Part shown: one piece after another, positions 53,748-62,503 of the stretch | How positions within the stretch are numbered: position 1 is the first letter of the stretch | Layout of the letters: every line of letters starts with the position of its first letter | Assembly (NCBI GenBank): GCA_046349875.1 | Contig: JAXMBN010000025.1 | Span: 27,557 to 91,556, forward strand | DNA: 64,000 nt | Reading direction: 5' to 3' | Origin: JAXMBN01 sp046349875 | GTDB taxonomy: Bacteria; Planctomycetota; Planctomycetia; Pirellulales; Pirellulaceae | Notes under the pieces: model-generated | What the model was told of the DNA's origin: nothing | Seen by the model: only the letters and a program-made list of their open reading frames with translations | The model's database searches: none | Program-made: the position numbers and the translations under genes

Positions 53748-54413
53748 TTAGAAAAGTCCTGGAATCAATCGAAATTTGGTGTGAGAACAGTAGGCGGCGT
53801 ATTCGGGATCTGCTTTCAACAATCGCTCTTCTGCGAAGAGACGTGGAACCATAAAAATGTATGTCATTGCATACATGGATAAATTCCAGACAGAAAACGA
53901 CGTGATGAGGAAACCGCAGTGCGCTAGAAGGTAGCCAAGATAAATGGGGTGCCTGACGATCGCATATGGTCCTCGATCGCAAATACCACGATTGGCAGCG
54001 ACCACTCCAAATCGTCGGCCAAGAATATATTTGGCATATATTTGAAGCCCGATTCCCAAAATCATGATGAAGACTGCAAAGTTGGTCAACAAAGAGGGGA
54101 TCCCGCTATCTGGCCTGACGAGGGTCGGCGTCAGAGTTGCACCAAACGCTAACGTCCAGTCCAACGGGTTTTGCGAAAAGGTTTTAGCTCGCTTTCGAAT
54201 GATGACGAGCAGAACAACCAAACTTTCAGAAATGGCTAGAAGGAAACATCCTAAATCGATGTGATTCCAAACCGCCTCGATAATCGGTATCAAAAAATAT
54301 CCGAAGAATGTGATAAGGACAACTTTTTCCGTGATATCCAGCAAATGGCTGACAGCGAACCGCATTTCCGTTTGTGGTAGGGTTGGCGTGTGATTGGTGT
54401 TGATTGTGGTCAT
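53748..54413 (-). CDS. Isoprenylcysteine carboxyl methyltransferase-like membrane protein
   Basis: About 221 residues from the ATG at 54413 (MTTINTNHTPTLPQTEM); the frame is open further upstream to 54608, but that part is polar and does not look conserved. Five or so membrane helices, then the family's SAM-binding motif GPYAIVRHPIYLGY and a C-terminal FAEERLLKADPEYAAYCSHT (Glu-Glu and the Tyr block of ICMT/PEMT-like enzymes). It probably methylates a lipid or small molecule at the membrane; the substrate is unknown. Confidence 0.85.
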   Translation of the reverse strand: MTTINTNHTPTLPQTEMRFAVSHLLDITEKVVLITFFGYFLIPIIEAVWNHIDLGCFLLAISESLVVLLVIIRKRAKTFSQNPLDWTLAFGATLTPTLVRPDSGIPSLLTNFAVFIMILGIGLQIYAKYILGRRFGVVAANRGICDRGPYAIVRHPIYLGYLLAHCGFLITSFSVWNLSMYAMTYIFMVPRLFAEERLLKADPEYAAYCSHTKFRLIPGLF

Positions 54414-54832
54414 AGTGGATGGATGATCGAACGAGAGGGCAAAAGCTATCCTGCAGGCTAAAACATCTAGGAAGAGTAGATCACAGATTCCTTCCTGCAG
54501 CTCATCTGTCGATCGATTCATGTTGACCCGCCTTATCTCAACCGCATGATCCTTAAAATCCTCAAATTCCGAATCGCCCCTAGTTACCGAGTTCATTTTC
54601 GCAGCCATACAGTTGGTGCCAGGTACGTGTTGTTTTTCACAATATCCTGATTTTCAAACCGTAATACTGATGCTTCCAACCGTTTTGTGCATTCCCAAAC
54701 CGTAGCACGGTTGTCCCAACCGATTTTATGCATTCGCTAGTCGTAGCACGGTTGTCCCAACCGTCGGACAACAAACGAACTCACCGACAACTAATAAAAA
54801 CCGATTATCGAAGCTGATAAAACTTCGCGCAT
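54414..54832. repeat. Gene-free stretch with palindromic repeats
   Basis: CGGTTGTCCCAACCG occurs at 54708-54722 and 54749-54763, 41 bases apart, both inside a unit (CCGTAGCACGG ... TTTTATGCATTC); a degraded unit precedes them near 54678-54700. They are the reverse orientation of the copies at 35.3 and 40.7 kb. Nothing else is seen here apart from the probable promoter of the ICMT-like gene. Confidence 0.8.
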
Positions 54833-55693
54833 TTAAGGCGCGATATTGAGTCGCGGTTTGCGGGATCGGATGAGCTCACTTTCATACGCTTCACGAACGC
54901 GAGTCTCTTTGGCTGGTGAATCTTCTGCGAAGATGTGGAGTTCTAGCTGAATGGCTTCCTGAGCATTTCTTTCTAAGTAACGAGCCAACGCTTGGCGATC
55001 GGAATCCGACAGATGCTTCATCATCCGCTCGCGTAGGTTTTGGGTTTGACCGATATAGAGATAACCAGTCTTGTCTTGAAACAAATAGATCGCGGGACGC
55101 TTGGGAAACGATTCCACTTGGCGCTTGGCTTCTTCCAGCGACATCGTTTTCAACTCACGCTTCCAATCGGTGACTCGCAAGGTCAATTCCGGTTGGAGTT
55201 TCCGCGATTTGCGAAGCTTCAGCGCTGCTTTGCGATAGGGATAGAAATGGGTCTCGTCAGGAAGCATACCCATGATCGCGTCGTCAAATGCTTGACGTAC
55301 CTTGGGACTTGTGAGTATCGCATCGGTGGATGCATCCATGGAGTCCTGGATCTTTCTCGCCGCAATCTCGGCCAACGGTTCGTATGCTTCGAGTTCCACA
55401 TTGGCTCGTCGGGTAGATTCGACTTCCAACTTTCCACTCTTTCGAATCGCGATCAGCGCTTCGCATAGAGCTTGTTCATCATTAGGAAGTTGCAGCCGAT
55501 GCGCTGCCTCAAGAAATGTTGCTCGACGTCGATCATCGAGCAATACTTCATCCACGCTCCATCCGTCGTGCGACTGTTCAAAAGCCTGGCGAACAAGTTG
55601 GCGATCGATTGTATCTTGGTGGCCAGCAACCAATCGATCATCCATTGCGATCGTAAGCAATAAGGCAATAAGGAGCAGCAATCGCTTTTGCAT
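54833..55693 (-). CDS. Exported protein with C-terminal GIY-YIG nuclease domain
   Basis: 286 residues. A clear signal peptide (MQKRLLLLIALLLTIAM, cleavage near VAGH) leads into an alpha-helical region of about 165 residues, then a GIY-YIG domain (about 195-286): AIYLFQDKTGYLYIGQTQNL with the two Tyr, the catalytic Arg in LRERMMKHL, and the Glu in YESELIRSRKPRLN. An exported nuclease of this type is unusual since most GIY-YIG proteins are cytoplasmic. It might degrade external DNA or cut at the cell surface. A terminator is not evident. Confidence 0.88.
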   Translation of the reverse strand: MQKRLLLLIALLLTIAMDDRLVAGHQDTIDRQLVRQAFEQSHDGWSVDEVLLDDRRRATFLEAAHRLQLPNDEQALCEALIAIRKSGKLEVESTRRANVELEAYEPLAEIAARKIQDSMDASTDAILTSPKVRQAFDDAIMGMLPDETHFYPYRKAALKLRKSRKLQPELTLRVTDWKRELKTMSLEEAKRQVESFPKRPAIYLFQDKTGYLYIGQTQNLRERMMKHLSDSDRQALARYLERNAQEAIQLELHIFAEDSPAKETRVREAYESELIRSRKPRLNIAP

Positions 55694-55732
55694 TCCGGTA
55701 CCGTACGGTTGGTGGTTGTTCGACTAAACCTA

Positions 55733-58255
55733 TTAAAGAGTGAACTGCGCCGTGGCCTGGCAATGGGAATCCGATTGCAGGCGGATCCAATACGGATGAA
55801 ACGCATTGGGAAGCTGGATCGTTTGCTTGTTTCCAGGCTCGATCGCGTACGTTTCGAAGTCACCCCATGCGCCAGTACCCAACGCATCGTACTGCAGCGT
55901 CATTCTTACGGTATGGGAAGATTCGTGCGAAAGTTCCAGAGTCTTGTGAAGGAAGCCCGATAAGAGGAATGGATCGCTTGGTTGTTGGGCTTGAACCGTC
56001 GTGTTTTTCCAGGGACCGCCGAAGCCATAGGGTTTGCCCAGTTTCCAAATGTCATCGATGGCGCCGACCCAAAGTGCAGTTTGCTGATCTTGGCTTGTGA
56101 TGATGTGGGGCGAACGAGAATTCCGCGCGTCATGTCGAATGCCAGAAATAACAAACAAGCCACGATAGGAACAGAAGTCGACGATGCGACGATTGTGCGT
56201 CGCGACGGCTCGTACCTTGGCGAATCCTCCAGCGTTTTCGGCCGGCAACTCGTAAAAGATCCCGCCTGCTTGGAACAAGTCGCGTTCGGTTGCTACTTCG
56301 CGACAGATTCGGTTGGGTCCAAGTGGATGTTCCGCTTTCCAATCTCGTGAGGCTCGCGGCAGTCGGAATCGTCGCCCACGATCGTCGATATAAAGAATCG
56401 ATGCCTCTTCTTCTTGTAAGAAAGTATTGGAGTTCTTAGGAATGGCGGCGTGGGGTTGTTGATAAGCGAGCGATTCCTTGGAGTCGACTCGTTTCAAGGT
56501 TAAGGATGCATCCAACTCGTACAGCGTTGGAGCGGATTGCGATGGTTCGGTCGATTGGGAGACAAACTGTAAGGTTCGACGATTCGATCCGAGGGCTCGT
56601 ACGATGCCACCGGTCATTTTCTTGTCATCGTGCTTGGCAATACCATCGAAGATATCGCTTGGAACTTGGCTTCGTTGTTCTTCGCGGTTAGGGTCTTCTT
56701 CGCGTTGAAGATAAAGAACTGCGGTCGCTTTCTCAACGTCACGATCGGCCTTCAATCGGACCCAGCTAAGCTTGGGAAGATCGATGTTTTTCCAAAGACG
56801 TTTTTGCGAAGCTACCTTGAGATTTTCAATAGTACGCCAATCTCCTCGTCCAGTTGCATCACCTTCGAGAGTCCAAGTAACAGAGCCATCGTTGGCATGT
56901 TCCAGAGTCAAGCCAAGGTGTGTGTAGCCTTCGACCAAAAACGGATCGCTGGTAACGGACGCCTTGACGGGATCTTGAATGTAGAGAGCGCCGCGAGCTG
57001 TAACAGGTCCAAGTTGATCGAGTTGAGATGGGCTTATGAACCAGAGATTGGACTGCGATTGGGGCGCTGCAATCTCCCCTTTGGCTCGCCGCTTGTTGAG
57101 AAATTCGCTTTTGGCCGTATCGTCGCATCCGAGCACGATGCGATCGTTCCACTTGCAGAAATCACCAACGACTTTGAGGTAACTACTTCGTGGGCGGATG
57201 CCTTGCGTATTCGATGCGCGAAACGTCTTGGGGAATCTCCAAAACAGGCCATGCATGGTCATCATCCAATCGTCTTCGCCGATGTCGCGAATCCGAGGCC
57301 ATTCGGTATTCCATCCATGGGCTCCATCGTAAGTATGGCTCGCTTTGGGAAGACGATAGCGATGCCACTGACCTTGATCCAAGCACATGAGCAGAAGCGA
57401 GCGATGGTCCCAACCGATCGACCAGGCTGGGTCCGAAGGATGGGCATTGCCGTAAATGCCACCTGGCCCTGTGATCTCGGTGAATTGATTGCGCTGCACA
57501 ATGTCCCAAGAGTTTTGCTTGCCGTCCCACGAAGCCAAGACTCCACTGGGAGTTTCGGGATTGGAAAGAGCCGCACTTCCATGCTCGCCATTGTTTGCGT
57601 AGAGCAAACGACCTTGAGCCGTGTAAAGTCCTTTGCCATGGTAGCCAGGCAAGTCTGCATGTTTACCAGCAGGTAATTGCTCGTCCGTCCATAGTTCACG
57701 AAGGCTCAAATCGCGCACATCCACTTCATAGATCCCTTCTTCCATCGTTCCATAGTAAACCTGATGTTCGGGATCGAAGAGATGGCGAGCGGTACCGGTG
57801 TGACGTCCATACATCTTTGTGTAAGGGATGACACGGACCTTGGCTTGAGCATCGATGGCGTAGGGACCAATGAAAAGCTGCTGTGACTCGCGATGAATCA
57901 TGCGATTGGCAGGTGTGCCTCCAATGCTTTCAGGACGCACGTTGACTTGGAGGGAATCATCGATTTCGTAGAGTTTATCGGATGAACCTTTGGGTAAATG
58001 TGGCCCGTAAGTAACGACCCACAGTTTATTGGCCCAAGGAACAACAGCGCCCGTACCGCACTCGCCCTCATCGTTAAACATCGCCAAGTGGGGGTAAATG
58101 CCCGAGAGTACAGGACGCTTCGCAGAATCAGGATCGGTGGTGGATTGCGCGATCGCGGAAAGAGAAATAAAGAGTCCAATCGACAGACCGCCCAAAAAAG
58201 CAGGGTCTAAACGACGAAACTTGCCTAGTAAAGTCGATGTGTCAATGATTGGCAT
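55733..58255 (-). CDS. Large exported protein with two duplicated modules, function unknown
   Basis: 840 residues with a signal anchor/peptide (about 20-37, LGGLSIGLFISLSAIAQ). The body looks like repeated beta-propeller blades. A beta-sandwich-like module occurs twice: SDPFLVEGYTHLGLTLEHAN with WTLEGDATGRGDW (about 436-515) and SDPFLLSGFLHKTLELSHES with MTLQYDALGTGAW (760-840), each ending in a WVRLKAD/WIRLQSD and ATAxxxL block. GGAG lies 5 bases before the ATG. It belongs to a large group of uncharacterised planctomycete exported proteins; no catalytic motif is recognised. Confidence 0.85.
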   Translation of the reverse strand: MPIIDTSTLLGKFRRLDPAFLGGLSIGLFISLSAIAQSTTDPDSAKRPVLSGIYPHLAMFNDEGECGTGAVVPWANKLWVVTYGPHLPKGSSDKLYEIDDSLQVNVRPESIGGTPANRMIHRESQQLFIGPYAIDAQAKVRVIPYTKMYGRHTGTARHLFDPEHQVYYGTMEEGIYEVDVRDLSLRELWTDEQLPAGKHADLPGYHGKGLYTAQGRLLYANNGEHGSAALSNPETPSGVLASWDGKQNSWDIVQRNQFTEITGPGGIYGNAHPSDPAWSIGWDHRSLLLMCLDQGQWHRYRLPKASHTYDGAHGWNTEWPRIRDIGEDDWMMTMHGLFWRFPKTFRASNTQGIRPRSSYLKVVGDFCKWNDRIVLGCDDTAKSEFLNKRRAKGEIAAPQSQSNLWFISPSQLDQLGPVTARGALYIQDPVKASVTSDPFLVEGYTHLGLTLEHANDGSVTWTLEGDATGRGDWRTIENLKVASQKRLWKNIDLPKLSWVRLKADRDVEKATAVLYLQREEDPNREEQRSQVPSDIFDGIAKHDDKKMTGGIVRALGSNRRTLQFVSQSTEPSQSAPTLYELDASLTLKRVDSKESLAYQQPHAAIPKNSNTFLQEEEASILYIDDRGRRFRLPRASRDWKAEHPLGPNRICREVATERDLFQAGGIFYELPAENAGGFAKVRAVATHNRRIVDFCSYRGLFVISGIRHDARNSRSPHIITSQDQQTALWVGAIDDIWKLGKPYGFGGPWKNTTVQAQQPSDPFLLSGFLHKTLELSHESSHTVRMTLQYDALGTGAWGDFETYAIEPGNKQTIQLPNAFHPYWIRLQSDSHCQATAQFTL

Positions 58256-58598
58256 GAGGACTCCAAGGAGGGGAAAGAGGTTTCGTCATTCTAGTCTCTC
58301 GTGGGGCTAGACAATCATCGTTTCAATTCGATTCGGCAATGCAAAGCGGATTTCTGAGTGACGACAGGGGATTGCCTGATTGAAAGCCCTTCGCATGGCG
58401 AGTCTTCATCGACGGGAACTCCAAGAAAAACAAGGATTTCAGCCGCGGCCGAGATGGATGGATCGGAGTCTTGTCAATATGAGAGCGACTCGTTAGTTTC
58501 ATAAGATTACCGACTACCTCGCATTGCCCAAGGGATCGTTAAGGGTCCAAGGCCATTTGTAGTGCGAGGGAAACTTTACAGCAATTCACACCCATTGG
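58256..58598. other. Intergenic stretch, nothing identified
   Basis: About 340 bases between the divergent 840-residue protein gene and the fabF-like gene. No reading frame, stem-loop or promoter stands out; promoters of both genes should be here. Confidence 0.5.
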
Positions 58599-59855
58599 AT
58601 GACCGTGGACGCAACTAGCAAGTTACCCGATGATCAACGCGTGGTGATCACTTCCATCGGCTTGACCTCTCCGAACGGAAATTCGCTTGAGGAATATCGA
58701 GCAAGTTTGTTGGCGGGTAAGAGCGGCGTTCGCGATTATGAGATTCGCTATGTCGGAAAGACCTTGGCAGGTGTGTGCCAATTTGAAGCGACGAAGTATC
58801 AGAGCAAGAAGGACTTAAGACGCGGAACACGTGCTGGAGCGGTCGGCATTTGGGCATCCGCTGAGGCCATTCAGCGAAGTGGACTCGATTGGGCCAATGT
58901 CGATAAGTCTCGCGTCGGGATCTATATCGGCGTAACGGAACATGGAAACGTCGAGACCGAGAACGAGATTCACAATATCAAAGGGTACGACTACGACACA
59001 CAGTTTTGGTCGCACCACCACAATCCGCGAACCGTTGCCAACAATCCAGCGGGCGAAGTGGCTCTCAATCTAGGTATCACCGGCCCTCATTACACCATCG
59101 GTGCCGCTTGTGCTGCTGGGAACGCTGGGATCATACAAGGGGCACAAATGCTTCGCTTGCATGAGTGCGATCTCGCCTTGGCAGGTGGGGTATCGGAGAG
59201 CATTCACACCTTTGGAATCTTTGCCTCATTCAAGTCCCAGGGGGCTTTGGCCACACACGATGATCCGACCAAAGCGTCTCGACCGTTCGATACACAACGC
59301 AACGGTATCGTCGTTTCGGAAGGCGCGTGCATGTACGTTTTAGAGCGACTTTCCGATGCGAAGGCTCGCGGCGCCAATATCATTGCCGAGATCGTATCGT
59401 ATGCGATCAATACGGATGCCACTGACTTCGTGTTGCCAAACCCAGAGCGGCAAGCCGAATGTGTCGCGCTCGCATTGAAGCGAGGCGAACTTAACGCAAA
59501 CTCCATTCAAATCGTGAGCACGCATGCGACGGGGACAAGTAGTGGGGATGCTCAAGAATGTCAGGCTCTCCGCAAAGTTTTTGCCAATTGCCCAGATGTT
59601 CATTTCAATAACACCAAGAGCTTTATTGGTCACGCGATGGGGGCAGCTGGCGCCTTGGAATTGGCTGGAAATATCCCCTCTTTTAAGGATGGGGTGTGCC
59701 ATGCCACCATCAATTTGGACGAATTGGATCCTGATTGCGAATTGCCGGGATTAGTGGCAAACGAGCCTCGCGAACTTCCTAAAGTTGAGTACATTTTGAA
59801 TAACTCATTCGGGATGCTTGGAATCAACTCGGTTTTGATTATTCGGCGCTTTTAG
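58599..59855 (+). CDS. Beta-ketoacyl-ACP synthase (FabF family)
   Basis: 418 residues of the KAS II type, extending acyl-ACP by two carbons. The Cys-His-His triad is complete: C171 in GAACAAGNAG, H309 in THATGTSSGD, H345 in KSFIGHAMGAAG, with K340. The nucleophile block differs from the usual TACATGTHA of housekeeping FabF, suggesting a specialised enzyme. It leads a three-gene unit with an acyl carrier protein and a CrtI-like oxidoreductase, so a dedicated fatty-acid or polyene product is likely. Confidence 0.92.
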   Translation: MTVDATSKLPDDQRVVITSIGLTSPNGNSLEEYRASLLAGKSGVRDYEIRYVGKTLAGVCQFEATKYQSKKDLRRGTRAGAVGIWASAEAIQRSGLDWANVDKSRVGIYIGVTEHGNVETENEIHNIKGYDYDTQFWSHHHNPRTVANNPAGEVALNLGITGPHYTIGAACAAGNAGIIQGAQMLRLHECDLALAGGVSESIHTFGIFASFKSQGALATHDDPTKASRPFDTQRNGIVVSEGACMYVLERLSDAKARGANIIAEIVSYAINTDATDFVLPNPERQAECVALALKRGELNANSIQIVSTHATGTSSGDAQECQALRKVFANCPDVHFNNTKSFIGHAMGAAGALELAGNIPSFKDGVCHATINLDELDPDCELPGLVANEPRELPKVEYILNNSFGMLGINSVLIIRRF

Positions 59856-59921
59856 GGAATGCGTCGAAACGCTCCTGAACTTGGATCGTCCTTTTTCATC
59901 ACATTGGGAAATACACAAAAG

Positions 59922-60182
59922 ATGACTCCAGCGGAAATACGCGACGAGATTTTGGATATTTTGAGCGAAATTGCACCGGACGAAGACCTTTCCAATATCG
60001 TGGATGAAAAATCGTTTCGCGAGCAACTCGAGCTGGATAGCATGGATTTTCTGGACATCGTGATGGAATTGCGCAAGCGTCATCGCATTCAGATTCCAGA
60101 AGATGAGTACATGAATCTTGCAAGCATGGCCAGCACCGTACAATATCTCGAGCCCAAGATGCGGGACATCGTTAAGGCCTAG
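59922..60182 (+). CDS. Acyl carrier protein
   Basis: 86 residues from the ATG at 59922 (MTPAEIRDEILDILSEIAPD). The phosphopantetheine site is LELDSMDFLDIVM (S40), with the usual helix order of ACPs. The C-terminal part is slightly more basic (LRKRHRIQIP) than the housekeeping ACP. It sits between the FabF-like and CrtI-like genes and presumably carries their substrate. The start is chosen to exclude a 21-residue extension that runs back toward the fabF stop. Confidence 0.9.
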   Translation: MTPAEIRDEILDILSEIAPDEDLSNIVDEKSFREQLELDSMDFLDIVMELRKRHRIQIPEDEYMNLASMASTVQYLEPKMRDIVKA

Positions 60183-60200
60183 CCCTGAAGAATTGCGAGT

Positions 60201-61595
60201 ATGTACGATACGATCATTATTGGTGCGGGGATGTCGGGCCTGGCTGCTGGCATTCGATTGGCCAACTATGATCAGAAGGTCTGCATACTCGAAAAGCACT
60301 ATACCATTGGCGGCCTGAATTCCTTTTATCGAATGAATGGCCGCAACTTCGATGTGGGCCTGCATGCGCTCACGAATTACACCGAGAAAGGTGCGAAACG
60401 AGGACCGCTCGCCAAACTTCTAAGGCAGCTTCGGTTTCGATGGGAAGAGTTTCAATTGGCCCCGCAGTTGGGCTCCAAGATTGCCTTCCCAGGCGTGGAG
60501 CTTCGGTTCAATAATCAACTCGAACTCTTGCGTTCCGAAATCGCAGCCAAATTCCCGCACCAACGAAACGCATTCGAGCTACTTCTTCAGCGCCTCATCG
60601 ATTACGACGACCTCAAGCAAGAAGACTTCGAAGTTTCTTCGCGAAAAGTCCTCGGCGAAATCTTCAGCGATCCATTGCTGATCGAGATGATACTCTGCCC
60701 ATTGATGTGGTACGGAAATGCTCGCGAAGAGGATATGGACTTCGGCCAGTTTTGCATCATGTTTCGCAGCATCTTCTTGGAAGGATTTGCTAGACCCTTC
60801 AAAGGTGTTCGGCTCATTTTAAAGCACCTTGTCCGTCGATTTCGCGAGCTTGGAGGCGAATTGAAACTCCGTTCGGGAGTGGAACGGATTCACGTGGAAG
60901 ATGGGCGTGTTTTAGGAGTGGTATTGGAAAACGGCCAGCAACTCGAAGGGAAGCGAATCCTATCAAGTGCTGGGGTCGTAGAAACAATGCGACTGTGTGA
61001 TGACAAGGCTTCGCAGATTGCTTCGGAGCCGGGAAAGCTATCGTTTATCGAATCGATCTCGGTGCTGGAGTGTCCACCACGTGAAGTTGGGAATGAAAGC
61101 ACGATCGTCTTTTACAATGATTCCGAGCGTTTTCATTGGAAGAAACCCGAAACACAGTTGTGCGATGTTCGCACAGGTGTGATTTGCTCACCCAACAACT
61201 ATGCTTACTCTCCGGACGAAGGTGAATTAGATGCTGGCTATGTTCGTTTGACGACATTAGCCAATCACGATCTTTGGAGCGGGCTTGATGACCATGAATA
61301 TGCTCGTCAAAAGCATCGATGGTATGATGCATCCGTAGCATCGGCGGTGCGATTTGTGCCCGACTTTCGGCATCGCGTGATCGATACGGATGTGTTTACT
61401 CCCAAGACGATACGCCGCTACACGCAGCATGATAATGGTGCCGTTTATGGGGCACCGCAGAAGAAATTGGATGGAACCACTCGCTTCAACAATCTGTTCC
61501 TTTGTGGTACGGATCAGGGATTTGTGGGAATTGTTGGGGCGATTGTGAGCGGAATTTCTATGGCAAACCAGCATTGTTTGCGGCCTGACTGCTAA
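60201..61595 (+). CDS. CrtI/RetSat-like FAD oxidoreductase
   Basis: 464 residues. The N-terminal FAD fold is TIIIGAGMSGLAAGIRLA, followed by LEKHYTIGGLNSFYRMNGR and VGLHALTNY, as in phytoene desaturases, carotenoid isomerases and retinol saturases. The C-terminal FAD region is LFLCGTDQGFVGIVGAIVSG. It begins 19 bases after the ACP stop. Its neighbours make an acyl chain a more likely substrate than a carotenoid; dehydrogenation or reduction of double bases in the chain are both possible. Confidence 0.9.
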   Translation: MYDTIIIGAGMSGLAAGIRLANYDQKVCILEKHYTIGGLNSFYRMNGRNFDVGLHALTNYTEKGAKRGPLAKLLRQLRFRWEEFQLAPQLGSKIAFPGVELRFNNQLELLRSEIAAKFPHQRNAFELLLQRLIDYDDLKQEDFEVSSRKVLGEIFSDPLLIEMILCPLMWYGNAREEDMDFGQFCIMFRSIFLEGFARPFKGVRLILKHLVRRFRELGGELKLRSGVERIHVEDGRVLGVVLENGQQLEGKRILSSAGVVETMRLCDDKASQIASEPGKLSFIESISVLECPPREVGNESTIVFYNDSERFHWKKPETQLCDVRTGVICSPNNYAYSPDEGELDAGYVRLTTLANHDLWSGLDDHEYARQKHRWYDASVASAVRFVPDFRHRVIDTDVFTPKTIRRYTQHDNGAVYGAPQKKLDGTTRFNNLFLCGTDQGFVGIVGAIVSGISMANQHCLRPDC

Positions 61596-61614
61596 AGGCG
61601 TCTTTTTCGCCTTT
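61594..61614 (+). terminator. Weak hairpin at the end of the fabF-ACP-oxidoreductase unit
   Basis: AAAGGCG (61594-61600) and CGCCTTT (61608-61614) with a TCTTTTT loop, overlapping the stop codon. The stem is short and no T run follows, so termination here would be partial. Confidence 0.35.
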
Positions 61615-61844
61615 ATCGACAGCCTAGGATTGACAGCCGGCCTTCGGTGAGAGCTGTTTGTCCTCGCAAGTGGGGTTTTTGATGGCGTATTGGGGTCTCG
61701 TCGCGGTTTAGTTAGGGCATGGCCGGTTGACACTCATCCTCAAAGTGCTAGATTTTTTCCTAATCTTCCCAATCCGCAAAGTCTTCCATTGACCAGGATC
61801 GTCGATTAGGAAGAGGTTTGCGGTTTTCGGAACATGCTTCAGAG

Positions 61845-61915
61845 AACGGGGGTACCGTCATCGTGACGACTACGACCTGGAAGAGATGTTCTCGAAGTGT
61901 GTTAGGTACCCCGTT
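61845..61915 (+). promoter_or_regulatory. Inverted repeat in the leader of the Cys-rich protein gene
   Basis: AACGGGGGTACC (61845-61856) and GGTACCCCGTT (61905-61915) pair over 11 bases with one bulged G and a 48-base loop. The second arm ends 12 bases before the Shine-Dalgarno (GGAG near 61928), so folding could affect translation. The 250 bases before it hold no gene. Confidence 0.5.
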
Positions 61916-61938
61916 TTATGTTTCTTTGGAGAAACCGA

Positions 61939-62340
61939 ATGTTGCGAAAGATTCTTGCATCGGCAGCATGTGCTGCTCTCTTCTTGGGTTCCGCTCTCAA
62001 TGCACAAGCAGGTTTGCTTTGCAAGAAGAGCAACTGCTGTGAGCCAGCACCAGTTTGCTGCCCAGCTCCAGCTCCTACCTGCTGCCCAGAACCAACCTGC
62101 TGCGAACGAGTTGGCCTTCTCGCCAAGCTCAAGGCACGCAAGGCTTGCTGCCCAGCTCCAACCTGCTGCGAAGCTGCTCCTAGCTGCGGTTGCGGCGCTC
62201 CTGTAGCAACCTCCGGTTGCTCGAGCTGCGGTTCGACCACCGTCGACGCTGGTTCGATCCAAGCTGCTCCAGCTGCTCCTCCAGCACCTGTTGCTCCTGC
62301 AGCTCCAGCTGCTTCCGCTAGCGACAAGCCAGCTGCTTAA
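61939..62340 (+). CDS. Exported Cys/Pro/Ala-rich protein
   Basis: About 133 residues from the ATG at 61939 with GGAG about 8 bases upstream. Signal peptide MLRKILASAACAALFLGSAL (cleavage near AQA). The mature protein has many CC pairs spaced by Pro (CCPAPAPTCCPEPTCCERVG), then a Cys/Gly segment and an Ala/Pro tail (APAAPPAPVAPAAPAASAS). The Cys pairs suggest disulfide cross-linking at the cell surface or metal binding. Similar Cys-rich exported proteins occur in planctomycetes. A strong terminator follows. Confidence 0.8.
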   Translation: MLRKILASAACAALFLGSALNAQAGLLCKKSNCCEPAPVCCPAPAPTCCPEPTCCERVGLLAKLKARKACCPAPTCCEAAPSCGCGAPVATSGCSSCGSTTVDAGSIQAAPAAPPAPVAPAAPAASASDKPAA

Positions 62341-62372
62341 TTGCAGTCTTGCTAAGCAAGCTTAAACACGAG

Positions 62373-62405
62373 AAAGGCCCCTTGTTGATCAAGGGGCCTT
62401 TTCTT
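62373..62405 (+). terminator. Rho-independent terminator after the Cys-rich protein gene
   Basis: AAAGGCCCCTTG (62373-62384) and CAAGGGGCCTTT (62390-62401) form a 12-base perfect stem with a 5-base loop followed by TTCTTTT. Confidence 0.9.
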
Positions 62406-62503
62406 TTGAATAGACGTGACTTCCGATGGGAACGTAGTGTCGAAAAGTCGGTATGATACCTTCTTGGTCGATTGCTAGTGTTTCCATGAAGGAAGTCTGC
62501 TCC

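Noticed and set aside
54609..54650. TGGCACCAACTG on the minus strand as a sigma-54 site
   Set aside because: The -24 half is present but there is no TTGC at the right distance.
61902..62327. Ala/Gly/Gln-rich frames on the minus strand opposite the Cys-rich gene
   Set aside because: They arise from the repetitive GCTCC and TGCTG codons of the real gene, which has a signal peptide, ribosome-binding site and terminator.
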